Below, piece by piece: positions 44,160 through 51,859 of a DNA stretch of 64,000 bases. The position numbers and the translations under genes are program-made. Location: NCBI RefSeq assembly GCF_003574735.1, contig NZ_QORW01000001.1, positions 186,001-250,000 of the forward strand, written 5' to 3'. The DNA is from Dongia deserti (GTDB taxonomy: Bacteria > Pseudomonadota > Alphaproteobacteria > Dongiales > Dongiaceae). The notes below the pieces were generated by a model, which was not told the DNA's origin, made no database searches, and saw only the letters and a program-made list of their open reading frames with translations. The first letter of the stretch is position 1. Each line of letters opens with the position of its first letter.

Positions 44160-46544
44160 CTATTCGCCGTACGGAATCCAGATATTCTTCACCTGCACCG
44201 CGTGGCGCAACAGGATCGGCCCTTCCGCGGCCGCAGGGTCGTTCCAGTCCGTCTCCAGCCCATGATCGACCAGCGTCCGCTTGAGATTGCCGATGGAGTG
44301 TTTCTCCGCCGTGGCGGAGGCTGTTTTCGACCCGAACACCCAGAGCGCATCGACGTCGTCGTGGTCTGCCAGGACCTTAGTCAACTCCTCCCGCGAGCCC
44401 GTGACGATGTTCACCACGCCGGCCGGAACGTCCGAGGTCTCCAGCACCTGGTAGAAGTCGGTGGCGCAGAGCGGATGACGCTCGCTCGGCACCACGACGA
44501 CGCGGTTGCCGACCGCAATCAGCGGCGCCACCAGGCTGATGAAGGAGAGCAGCGGCGCTTCGTCCGGGCACACGACGCCGGCCACGCCGATTGGCTCGTT
44601 CATCGCCAACGCGACGCCGCGCAGCGGCGGCGCATGAACTGTGCCTTCGAACTTGTCGGCCCAGGCGCCATAGCTGAACAGGCGGTTGATCGTCGCCTCG
44701 ACTTCGGCTCTGGCGCGCGCCGGCGACGCGCCGGTCATGGCGGTGATGCGGCCCGCAAATTCTGCGGAGCGCGCGGAAAGGTTCTCCGCGATGTAATAGA
44801 GGATTTGCGCGCGGTTGTGGCTGGTGGCGCGCGACCAAGCTTCCGCCGACCGTGCCGCAGCAACGGCGTTGCGGACGTCCTTGCGGTTGCCTTCGCCCAC
44901 TTCACCGACCAGCTTGCCTGCAGGTGAGACGATGACGCGCGAATAGTTGCCGTCCGGCCGCGCCTGCTTGCCGCCGATGAACAGCTTGGCGGTGCGGTCG
45001 AGCGCCGGCGTTTCGAATCCACCCGACGCGGTCTGGAGCTGAGGCTGCTCGGTGACCTGCCGCGGCTTGCGATTGGCCCAGGCTTTCGGCTTCAGATATT
45101 CGTAGGCGCCTTCCTTGCCGCCCTCGCGGCCGAACCCGGATTCGCGATAGCCGCCGAAGCCGACCGCCGCGTCGAACAGGTTGGTGGCGTTGACCCAGAC
45201 CACGCCGGCCTGCAGCTTGGGCGCGATGTCGAGGGCGAGGCCGATGGTCTCGCTCCAGATGCTGGCGGCCAGGCCATAGCGCGTGTTGTTGGCGAGCACG
45301 ACCGCTTCGTCCGGGGTGCGGAAGGTCATCGCGACGATCACCGGGCCGAAGATCTCCTCCTGCATCACCGTCGCAGTCGGCTGCACGTCGCTGATCAACG
45401 TCGGCGGAAAGAAGCAGCCGCCCTTGGGCGGGCTGAGATCAGGCTGGAAGATCGAGGCGCCTTCGGAGATTCCGGTCTCGACCAGCGACTGGATGCGCTT
45501 CAGCTGAACGGGCGCAACGATCGCGCCCATATCGATGGCCTTGTCCAGCGGATGGCCGACCCGGAGCTTGGTCATGCGCTGCTTCAGCCGCGCCAGGAAG
45601 TCCTCCGCGATGCCCTCCTGCAGCAGCAGGCGCGATCCGGCGCAGCACACCTGGCCCTGGTTGAGCCAGATGCCGTCGACCACGCCTTCGACCGCGCCGT
45701 CGAGATCCGCGTCGTCGAACACGATGAACGGCGACTTGCCGCCAAGCTCGAGCGTCAGCGCCTTGCCTGTGCCGGCAGTCTTCTCGCGGATCAGGCGGCC
45801 GACTTCCGTCGATCCGGTGAAAGCGATCTTGTCGACATCGGGATGATCAACCAGCGCCGCGCCCGTCGAGCCGTCGCCGGTCACGACGTTGAGCACGCCG
45901 GCCGGCAGTCCAACCTGCGTCGCAATCTCCGCGAACAGCAGCGCCGTCAGCGAGGTGAACTCCGCCGGCTTCAGCACCACCGTGTTGCCAAGCGCCAGGG
46001 CCGGCGCCAGCTTCCACGCCAGCATCAGCAAAGGGAAGTTCCAGGGGATGACCTGCCCCACCACCCCGACGGGCACATGATCGGCGAACGCGTGTTCCTG
46101 CAGCTGTGCCCAGCCGGCATGGTGATAGAAATGCCGCGCCACCAGCGGGATATCGAGGTCGCGGGATTCCCTTACCGGCTTGCCGCCATCCATCGATTCG
46201 AGAACCGCGAACAAACGGCCGTGGCGCTGAACCGCGCGCGCCAGGGCATAGAGATGACGCGCCCGGGCCGCACCGCCGATCTTGGCCCACGCTCCCTGCG
46301 CCTTGCGCGCGGCGGCGACGGCCATATCCACATCCGCTGCTGCGCCGGCCGCGATCTTCGCCAGCGTGGCGCCCGTCGCCGGTTCCATCGTGTCGATGTA
46401 GGTGCCGGAGGCTGGCGGAACGAACTTGCCGCCGATGAAATGGCCGAAGGTGGCGTCGTGGCACGTCAGCCAGGCCCGCGCCTCGGTGTCGGCTTCCGGC
46501 GCGGGGCCATAGGACATCTCGTCGAAATAGCGTGCAACGCTCAT
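44160..46544 (-). CDS. Two-domain aldehyde dehydrogenase, ALDH16 type, 794 aa
   Basis: Residues ~30-490 form a full ALDH: PWNFPLLMLAWKLAPALALGN, TGSTEVGR, the catalytic Glu in LTLELGGKSP (~266) and the nucleophile in NQGQVCCAGSR (~C300). Residues ~520-794 repeat an ALDH-like fold (GGKQARPDGNYSRVIVSPAG, EPIGVAGVVCPDEAPLLSFISLVAPLIAVGN) that lacks the catalytic block, ending IWIPYGE. This arrangement matches ALDH16, whose second domain is non-catalytic; bacterial members are active. I chose the ATG at 46544; a GTG at 46553 overlaps the deoC stop. Next to deoC, it would oxidise acetaldehyde or another aldehyde released there. Confidence 0.88.
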   Translation of the reverse strand: MSVARYFDEMSYGPAPEADTEARAWLTCHDATFGHFIGGKFVPPASGTYIDTMEPATGATLAKIAAGAAADVDMAVAAARKAQGAWAKIGGAARARHLYALARAVQRHGRLFAVLESMDGGKPVRESRDLDIPLVARHFYHHAGWAQLQEHAFADHVPVGVVGQVIPWNFPLLMLAWKLAPALALGNTVVLKPAEFTSLTALLFAEIATQVGLPAGVLNVVTGDGSTGAALVDHPDVDKIAFTGSTEVGRLIREKTAGTGKALTLELGGKSPFIVFDDADLDGAVEGVVDGIWLNQGQVCCAGSRLLLQEGIAEDFLARLKQRMTKLRVGHPLDKAIDMGAIVAPVQLKRIQSLVETGISEGASIFQPDLSPPKGGCFFPPTLISDVQPTATVMQEEIFGPVIVAMTFRTPDEAVVLANNTRYGLAASIWSETIGLALDIAPKLQAGVVWVNATNLFDAAVGFGGYRESGFGREGGKEGAYEYLKPKAWANRKPRQVTEQPQLQTASGGFETPALDRTAKLFIGGKQARPDGNYSRVIVSPAGKLVGEVGEGNRKDVRNAVAAARSAEAWSRATSHNRAQILYYIAENLSARSAEFAGRITAMTGASPARARAEVEATINRLFSYGAWADKFEGTVHAPPLRGVALAMNEPIGVAGVVCPDEAPLLSFISLVAPLIAVGNRVVVVPSERHPLCATDFYQVLETSDVPAGVVNIVTGSREELTKVLADHDDVDALWVFGSKTASATAEKHSIGNLKRTLVDHGLETDWNDPAAAEGPILLRHAVQVKNIWIPYGE

Positions 46545-46549
46545 GGCGA

Positions 46550-47551
46550 TCACCCCACCGGATGGCGATTGAAGGCCGAGTAACGGCCAGTCACGTGATG
46601 CTCGAGCTGGCGCTCGATATCGGCGAGCAGGCTGGAGGCGCCGATGCGGAAATAGTCAGGCTCCAGCCATTCGCGCCCCAGCTCTTCCTTCATCACGAAC
46701 TGGTAGTTCAGCACGTCCTTGGCGCTGGAAATGCCGCCGGCCGGCTTGTAGCCGACCATGAAGCCGGTCCGCTCATAATAGGCGCGGATCATGCGCACCA
46801 TGATGAGCGTGACGAGCAGCGTCGCGTTCACGCTTTCCTTGCCGGTCGAGGTCTTGATGAAGTCGGCGCCGGCCATCATGCAGACCAAAGACGCACGCGC
46901 CACGTTGCGCATGGTCTTGAGATCGCCGGTCGCCAGGATCGCCTTGACGTGCGCGTTGCCGCAGGCGGCGCGGAAGTCGCGCATCTCGTCATAAAGCGCC
47001 TGCCAATTGCCGGTCAGCACATGCTCACGCGTGATGACGATGTCGATCTCCGTCGCGCCGTCGCGCACCGAGGATTCGATCTCCTTCAGCTTCACGTCGT
47101 GCGGAACGAGACCGGCGGGGAAGCCCGTGGAGACGGCCGCCACCGGAATTTCGCTGCCTTGCAGAGCCTCCACCGCCGTCTTGACGAAGCGGTGATAGAC
47201 GCAGAGCGCGCCGGTCGTGATGCGCCGATCGGCCATCCCGAGCGCTTCCAGGATATCGCGGCGGATTGGCGACTTCGCCTTCGCGCACAGACGGCGCACG
47301 CGGCCCGCCGTATCGTCGCCGTTGAGCGTGGTGAGGTCGATGCAGGTGACAGCCTTCAGTAACCAGGCGGCCTGCGCATCCTTCTTGACCGTGCGGCGCC
47401 CGGGCAGGGTGGCCACGCGCCGCTCCGCCGCCGACAGATTCACGCGGACGTCGCGCACCCAGCCGAGATCGAGCGGGCAGGCTTCATTGCGCGCCGGCAC
47501 ATTTCGGCCGGTCTCGGGACGCACCATGGGGGCGATTTTCAGTTCCGCCAT
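46550..47551 (-). CDS. deoC: Deoxyribose-phosphate aldolase, long form, 333 aa
   Basis: Class I aldolase cleaving 2-deoxyribose 5-phosphate to glyceraldehyde 3-phosphate and acetaldehyde. The Schiff-base Lys lies in DFIKTSTGKE, the second catalytic Lys in VGYKPAGGIS, and GATEIDIVITREHVL is the Asp-bearing strand. It has ~80 extra N-terminal residues compared with short DeoC, a form common in rhizobia. ATG at 47551; the gene ends next to the ALDH16 start. The neighbouring ribokinase, mutarotase and dehydrogenase fit deoxynucleoside or deoxyribose use. Confidence 0.93.
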   Translation of the reverse strand: MAELKIAPMVRPETGRNVPARNEACPLDLGWVRDVRVNLSAAERRVATLPGRRTVKKDAQAAWLLKAVTCIDLTTLNGDDTAGRVRRLCAKAKSPIRRDILEALGMADRRITTGALCVYHRFVKTAVEALQGSEIPVAAVSTGFPAGLVPHDVKLKEIESSVRDGATEIDIVITREHVLTGNWQALYDEMRDFRAACGNAHVKAILATGDLKTMRNVARASLVCMMAGADFIKTSTGKESVNATLLVTLIMVRMIRAYYERTGFMVGYKPAGGISSAKDVLNYQFVMKEELGREWLEPDYFRIGASSLLADIERQLEHHVTGRYSAFNRHPVG

Positions 47552-47696
47552 GCTGGCTCTCCAATGCTGGCGCTGCGACGAAAACGGCGCGGGCGGCCGA
47601 TCATTGCCGCGATGATACGGCCATCCTTGCCGCTCCATCGCAGTATCTCAGAATGTCATAATTCTAACAACTGTTAAAAAGGTAACATCATGCGGA

Positions 47697-48740
47697 TTAT
47701 GGCCTCTGGTCGGTGCTCGGCTTCTCCCAGAGATTGATGCCCAGGTCGACCGCATGCTGCTCGATCGCGGCCAATTCGGCTGCGGTGAAATCGAGATTCT
47801 TGAGCGCGGCGACATTTTCCTTGAGCTGCTCGACACTACTCGCGCCCAGCAGGGCAGAGGTCACGCGCTGGTCTCGCAGGGCCCAGGCAAGCGCCATCTG
47901 CGCTAGGCTCTGGCCGCGCTTCTTGGCGATTTCGTTCAACGCTCTGACGTGTGCCAGGTTCTCCGGCTTCAGATGGTCCTTTTTGAAGGACCCGCCGCCC
48001 GGCCGGTTGATGCGCGCCTCCGCCGGAACGCCATCGAGGTATTTCTCCGACAGCAAGCCCTGCGCCAGGACCGAGAAGGCGATGCAGCCGATGCCGGTCT
48101 CCTCCAGCGCGTCGAGCAGGCTGCCCTCGATCCAGCGATTGAACATGTTGTAGGACGGCTGGTGGATCAGGCAGCGCACGCCCACGCCCTGCAGCAGCTT
48201 CGCCGCCTCGCGCGTCTTGCCGGCTGAGTAAGACGAGATGCCGACATAGAGAGCCTTGCCCTGTTGCACGGCTGTCGCGAGCGCGCCCATCGTCTCCTCG
48301 AGCGGCGTGTCGGGATCGAACCGGTGCGAATAGAAAATGTCGACATAGTCAAGGCCGAGCCGCTTCAGGCTCTGGTCCAGGCTCGCCAGCACATATTTGC
48401 GGCTGCCGCCGCCTCGGCCGTATGGACCGGGCCACATGTCCCAGCCGGCCTTCGACGAGATGATGAGCTCATCGCGATAGGACTTCAGCTCCTCGCGCAG
48501 CAGGCGGCCGAAGTTGATCTCCGCACTGCCCGGCGGCGGGCCATAATTGTTGGCGAGGTCGAAATGTGTGATGCCGAAATCGAAGGCCGTGGTGACCATC
48601 TCGCGCTGCGCAGCATAAGGCGTGGAATTGCCGAAATTGTGCCACAGGCCGAGGGAGAGCACCGGCAGTTGCAGGCCGCTCTGCCCGCAGGTGCGATAAT
48701 GCATCATCTCATAGCGCTGCGAATGGGCGGTGTAAGTCAT
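47697..48740 (-). CDS. Aldo/keto reductase (YghZ/GPR type), 347 aa
   Basis: The AKR14-type start YRTCGQSGLQLPVLSLGLWHNFG is followed by FDLANNYGPPPGSAE (catalytic Asp and Tyr), DIFYSHRFDPDTPLEE (active-site His) and a C-terminal NADPH-binding segment LLGASSVEQLKENV. Family members reduce L-glyceraldehyde 3-phosphate and methylglyoxal. The ATG at 48740 has GGAG upstream. It precedes deoC by 145 bases in the same direction and may be the first gene of the pentose set, or separate. Confidence 0.9.
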   Translation of the reverse strand: MTYTAHSQRYEMMHYRTCGQSGLQLPVLSLGLWHNFGNSTPYAAQREMVTTAFDFGITHFDLANNYGPPPGSAEINFGRLLREELKSYRDELIISSKAGWDMWPGPYGRGGGSRKYVLASLDQSLKRLGLDYVDIFYSHRFDPDTPLEETMGALATAVQQGKALYVGISSYSAGKTREAAKLLQGVGVRCLIHQPSYNMFNRWIEGSLLDALEETGIGCIAFSVLAQGLLSEKYLDGVPAEARINRPGGGSFKKDHLKPENLAHVRALNEIAKKRGQSLAQMALAWALRDQRVTSALLGASSVEQLKENVAALKNLDFTAAELAAIEQHAVDLGINLWEKPSTDQRP

Positions 48741-48907
48741 GGTGAGATTCTCCGGCGAGGGGATGAGTAGAAGTAGCGGTGAAAGGCGGATAAGGGCAAC
48801 CGCGAACCAATTAGGGACATCGCCAAATTCTTCCTGGAATCGGTTGCGGTTTTCCGCGAGCGCCCTAGTGTTGTCCTTCGCTGTTCGCCGCGAGAATGAG
48901 GGAATTC

Positions 48908-49888
48908 ATGAAAGTCATCATCACCGGAGGGGCGGGCTTCATCGGGCTGCAACTGGCGCGCCGCCTGACAGCACTCGGCGCGCTGACAGGCCCCTCCGGG
49001 AAGTCGGAGCGCATTGACGAGCTCCTGCTGTTCGACATGGTGGTGCCGGACGGGCGGCCCTCAGGGCTCGATGATCGCGCAAGGTTCGTAGCGGGCGAGA
49101 TTTCCGACAAGGCGACGGTGAAGCGGCTGTTCGATCGGCCGGATATCTCCGTCTTCCACTTGGCCTCGGTGGTGAGCGGCGGCGGAGAGCAGGACTTCGA
49201 CCTCGCGATGCGAGTCAACCTGGACGGCAATCTGCATGTGCTGGAATCGGCGCGCGCATTGGGCTCCAAGCCACGTGTGGTGTTCGCGAGCTCGATCGCC
49301 GTGTTCGGCGGCAAGACAATGCCCAAACACGTCGGCGATACCACCAAGCAGACGCCGCAGACCACCTACGGCATGACCAAGGCGATCGGCGAGCTGCTGG
49401 TCAATGACTACACGCGCAAGGGCTTTATCGACGGCCGTTCGGCACGTCTGCCGACCGTCATCATCCGCCCGGGCAAGCCGAACAAGGCGGCCTCCAGCTT
49501 CGCGAGTGGCGTGTTCCGCGAGCCGCTGAACGGCGTCGAATGCGTGCTGCCGGTCGGCACCGAGGCCGTGATGCCGCTCGCCGGATACCGCACCATCGTC
49601 GAGTGCTTTGTGAAGCTGCATGAAGTCGCTGGCGAGAAGCTGGGCGAAGACCGCGCGGTCAGCCTGCCGTCTCTTGACGTCACGGTCGGCGACATGATCG
49701 CGGCCCTGAAGCGCGTTGCCGCCGACCGCAGGCTCGGCGAGATCCGCGTGGAGAAGGACCCAGTCATCGAACGCATCGTCGCCACCTGGCCGGTCGGCAC
49801 CACCTATGAACGCGCCCTGTCGCTCGGCTTGCCAAAGGACCCGGACCTGGATGCGATTGTGAAGGCCTACATCGAGGACTTTCTCTGA
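48908..49888 (+). CDS. denD: DenD-type D-erythronate dehydrogenase (NAD-dependent epimerase fold), 326 aa
   Basis: Extended SDR with GGAGFIGLQLARRL near the start and Y-x3-K in TTYGMTKAIGE. SSIAVFGGKTMPKHVGD and IRPGKPNKAASSFASGV are typical of the DenD family that oxidises D-erythronate at C2. The ATG at 48908 has GAGGG upstream and gives the normal start MKVIITGG; an ATG at 48896 adds four residues. OtnC and OtnK-like genes are on the opposite strand just beyond the terminator, the set described for tetronate use. A related acid such as D-apionate is also possible here. Confidence 0.88.
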   Translation: MKVIITGGAGFIGLQLARRLTALGALTGPSGKSERIDELLLFDMVVPDGRPSGLDDRARFVAGEISDKATVKRLFDRPDISVFHLASVVSGGGEQDFDLAMRVNLDGNLHVLESARALGSKPRVVFASSIAVFGGKTMPKHVGDTTKQTPQTTYGMTKAIGELLVNDYTRKGFIDGRSARLPTVIIRPGKPNKAASSFASGVFREPLNGVECVLPVGTEAVMPLAGYRTIVECFVKLHEVAGEKLGEDRAVSLPSLDVTVGDMIAALKRVAADRRLGEIRVEKDPVIERIVATWPVGTTYERALSLGLPKDPDLDAIVKAYIEDFL

Positions 49889-49901
49889 CACGGGCTCACT
49901 T

Positions 49902-49934
49902 TCGTCATGGTCGTGCTTGGCACGACCATGACGA
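49902..49934. terminator. Perfect 14-bp hairpin between convergent denD and otnC
   Basis: TCGTCATGGTCGTG (49902-49915), five-base loop, CACGACCATGACGA (49921-49934). It lies in the 61-base gap between the converging genes and would serve as a bidirectional terminator, although there is no clean T-run on either side. Confidence 0.6.
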
Positions 49935-49949
49935 GGTAAGAGTGTCACA

Positions 49950-50579
49950 TCACGAATTCGGAAAGCGCTGGCGCAGGTCCGCGACTTGCTCCGGCGTCAA
50001 ATAGCGCGTCGGCCGGCCGTGCAGCAGCAAGTAGAGCCGCGCCGTCTCTTCCAGCTCCTCGATCGCATTGACGGCGGCGCTGAGCGATGAGCCGGCAACC
50101 ACGGGGCCATGATTGGCGAGCAGGACGGCGGAATGTTTGGCGGCCAGTTGGCCGACGGCTTCGCCTAAGGTTGGATCGCCAGGCGCGTAGTAAGGAATGA
50201 GCGGCAGCTTGCCAACGCGCATCACGTAATAGGCGGTGATGGGCGGCAGCACATCGTCCGGATCGATGCCGTCCAGGCACGACACCGCAACCGAATGCGT
50301 GGAATGGAGATGCACGACGGCACCGGCGCCGGCACGCTCGCGGTACATCGCAAGATGCAGGAAGCTCTCCTTGGTCGGCGCATCGCCCGAAATGTGCTTG
50401 CCTGATCCATTCAGCTTGGAGAGCCGCGCCGGGTCGAGGGCACCGAGCGAGACATTGGTCGGCGTCATCAGCCAGCCATCGTCGGTCTTGACGCTGATGT
50501 TGCCGGAGCTGCCGAAGGTTAGGCGCCGCTCGAATATGGAGCGGCCGCTAGCAACCAGGGAGTCTCGGGCGTCCGTCAT
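49950..50579 (-). CDS. otnC: OtnC-type 3-oxo-tetronate 4-phosphate decarboxylase (class II aldolase fold), 209 aa
   Basis: Metal-binding histidines in AVVHLHSTHSVAV, with ILANHGPVV-like LLANHGPVVAGSS, and the N-terminal SSGNISVK. All are class II aldolase/adducin-family traits; members in this context act as decarboxylases giving dihydroxyacetone phosphate. The start ATG overlaps the otnK stop (ATGA), so translation is coupled. A 3-oxo-isoapionate 4-phosphate decarboxylase (OiaC type) is a close alternative that sequence alone cannot exclude. Confidence 0.85.
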   Translation of the reverse strand: MTDARDSLVASGRSIFERRLTFGSSGNISVKTDDGWLMTPTNVSLGALDPARLSKLNGSGKHISGDAPTKESFLHLAMYRERAGAGAVVHLHSTHSVAVSCLDGIDPDDVLPPITAYYVMRVGKLPLIPYYAPGDPTLGEAVGQLAAKHSAVLLANHGPVVAGSSLSAAVNAIEELEETARLYLLLHGRPTRYLTPEQVADLRQRFPNS

Positions 50580-51859
50580 CGCAACCTGTCGATCGCCTTG
50601 AGGAAGAAGTCTTCGGCCCCAAAATTCCCGGATTTGAGCGCGAGCGCAAGCTTCGGCTCGCCTAGCGACAGGGTCGCGGGAATGCCGGGATCGATCTGCG
50701 GCCCGATCTGCAGCGCGCGGATGCCCACCGCCTGCACGACGGCCCCAGAGCTTTCGCCGCCGGCGACTACCAGGCGCCGCACGCCCGCTTTCACCAGCCC
50801 ATCCGCCAGCGTCGCCAGCGCATGTTCAACCAGCGATCCCGCACGCTCGCGGCCAAGCTTGGCCTGGATGGTCTTCACCGCTTCGGGCGGCGCACTCGCA
50901 TAGACCAGGACGGGTGAGGTTTCCAGTTCGGCCGTGGCCCAGGCCAAAGCCTCTGCCACTACGGCGTTACCGCGCTCTGCGAGATCCAATGGATCGAGCT
51001 TGAGCGCGGGATGTCGCGCTCGCATCCGCTCGACCTGCGCCAAGGTCGCAGGCGAGCAGGAACCGGACAACACAGCCGCTTTGCCGCCGACGGGCGGCAG
51101 CTCCTCTTCGCCCGCTCTGCGCGCGAGCAAACCGGCACGGCGGAAATTCTCCGGCAGTTCCATCGCCGCGCCTGATCCGCCGGTCACCAACGTGAGATCG
51201 GCGCAGGCCGCGCCCAGGCGCCGCAGATCCCCATCCTCGATCGCATCCACGACGGCGTAGGCGACATCATTGCGCCGCAAGGTCTCGAAAGCATTGCGGA
51301 TTGCAGCCGGTCCTCTCCGCACCGTGCCGACGGGAACCAGACCGACGGACGCCCGGGTCTGACGCCCCAGCACACGCACCAGATTGGCATCGGTCATGGG
51401 TGTCAGCGGATGATTGCGCATCGGTGAATCGGACAGCAGCACCTCGCCGACAAAGAGATGGCCGAGGTAGATCGTGCGGCCGGTCTCGGGAAAGGCCGGG
51501 CAGACAGTGGCGAAGTCCGTCTTCAGCTCCGCGCGCAAGGCGTCGGTAACCGGGCCGATATTGCCCTCGTCCGTCGAATCGAAGGTCGAGCAGTATTTGA
51601 AATAGATCTGGCGCGCGCCTGCCTGCCGCAACCACCGGCAGGAGGCGACCGATTGCTCCACCGCTTCAGCCACCGGCGCCGTGCGGGATTTCAGGGCTGC
51701 GACGATCGCTTCGGCATCGGCCGGCACATCAAGGCCATCGGGCATGCCGATGATCTGGATCGTGCGCATGCCATTGCGCACCAGCGTGTTGGCGAGGTCC
51801 GTAGCGCCTGTGAAATCGTCGGCAATGCAGCCGAGCAGCAGTGCACCGTTCTGCGCCAT
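50576..51859 (-). CDS. otnK: OtnK-type four-carbon acid-sugar kinase (DUF1537), 427 aa
   Basis: N-terminal domain GCIADDFTGATDLANTLV with the acidic substrate-binding DDFTGA motif, YFKYCSTFDSTDEGNIGP, and a C-terminal nucleotide-binding domain with VAGGESSGAVVQAVG (glycine-rich). It phosphorylates a 3-oxo or 2-oxo tetronate at C4. It overlaps the lactonase gene upstream by one base (TGATG) and otnC downstream by four. The DUF1537 family also contains 3-oxo-isoapionate kinases, so the substrate is open between erythronate- and apionate-derived acids. Confidence 0.88.
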   Translation of the reverse strand: MAQNGALLLGCIADDFTGATDLANTLVRNGMRTIQIIGMPDGLDVPADAEAIVAALKSRTAPVAEAVEQSVASCRWLRQAGARQIYFKYCSTFDSTDEGNIGPVTDALRAELKTDFATVCPAFPETGRTIYLGHLFVGEVLLSDSPMRNHPLTPMTDANLVRVLGRQTRASVGLVPVGTVRRGPAAIRNAFETLRRNDVAYAVVDAIEDGDLRRLGAACADLTLVTGGSGAAMELPENFRRAGLLARRAGEEELPPVGGKAAVLSGSCSPATLAQVERMRARHPALKLDPLDLAERGNAVVAEALAWATAELETSPVLVYASAPPEAVKTIQAKLGRERAGSLVEHALATLADGLVKAGVRRLVVAGGESSGAVVQAVGIRALQIGPQIDPGIPATLSLGEPKLALALKSGNFGAEDFFLKAIDRLR

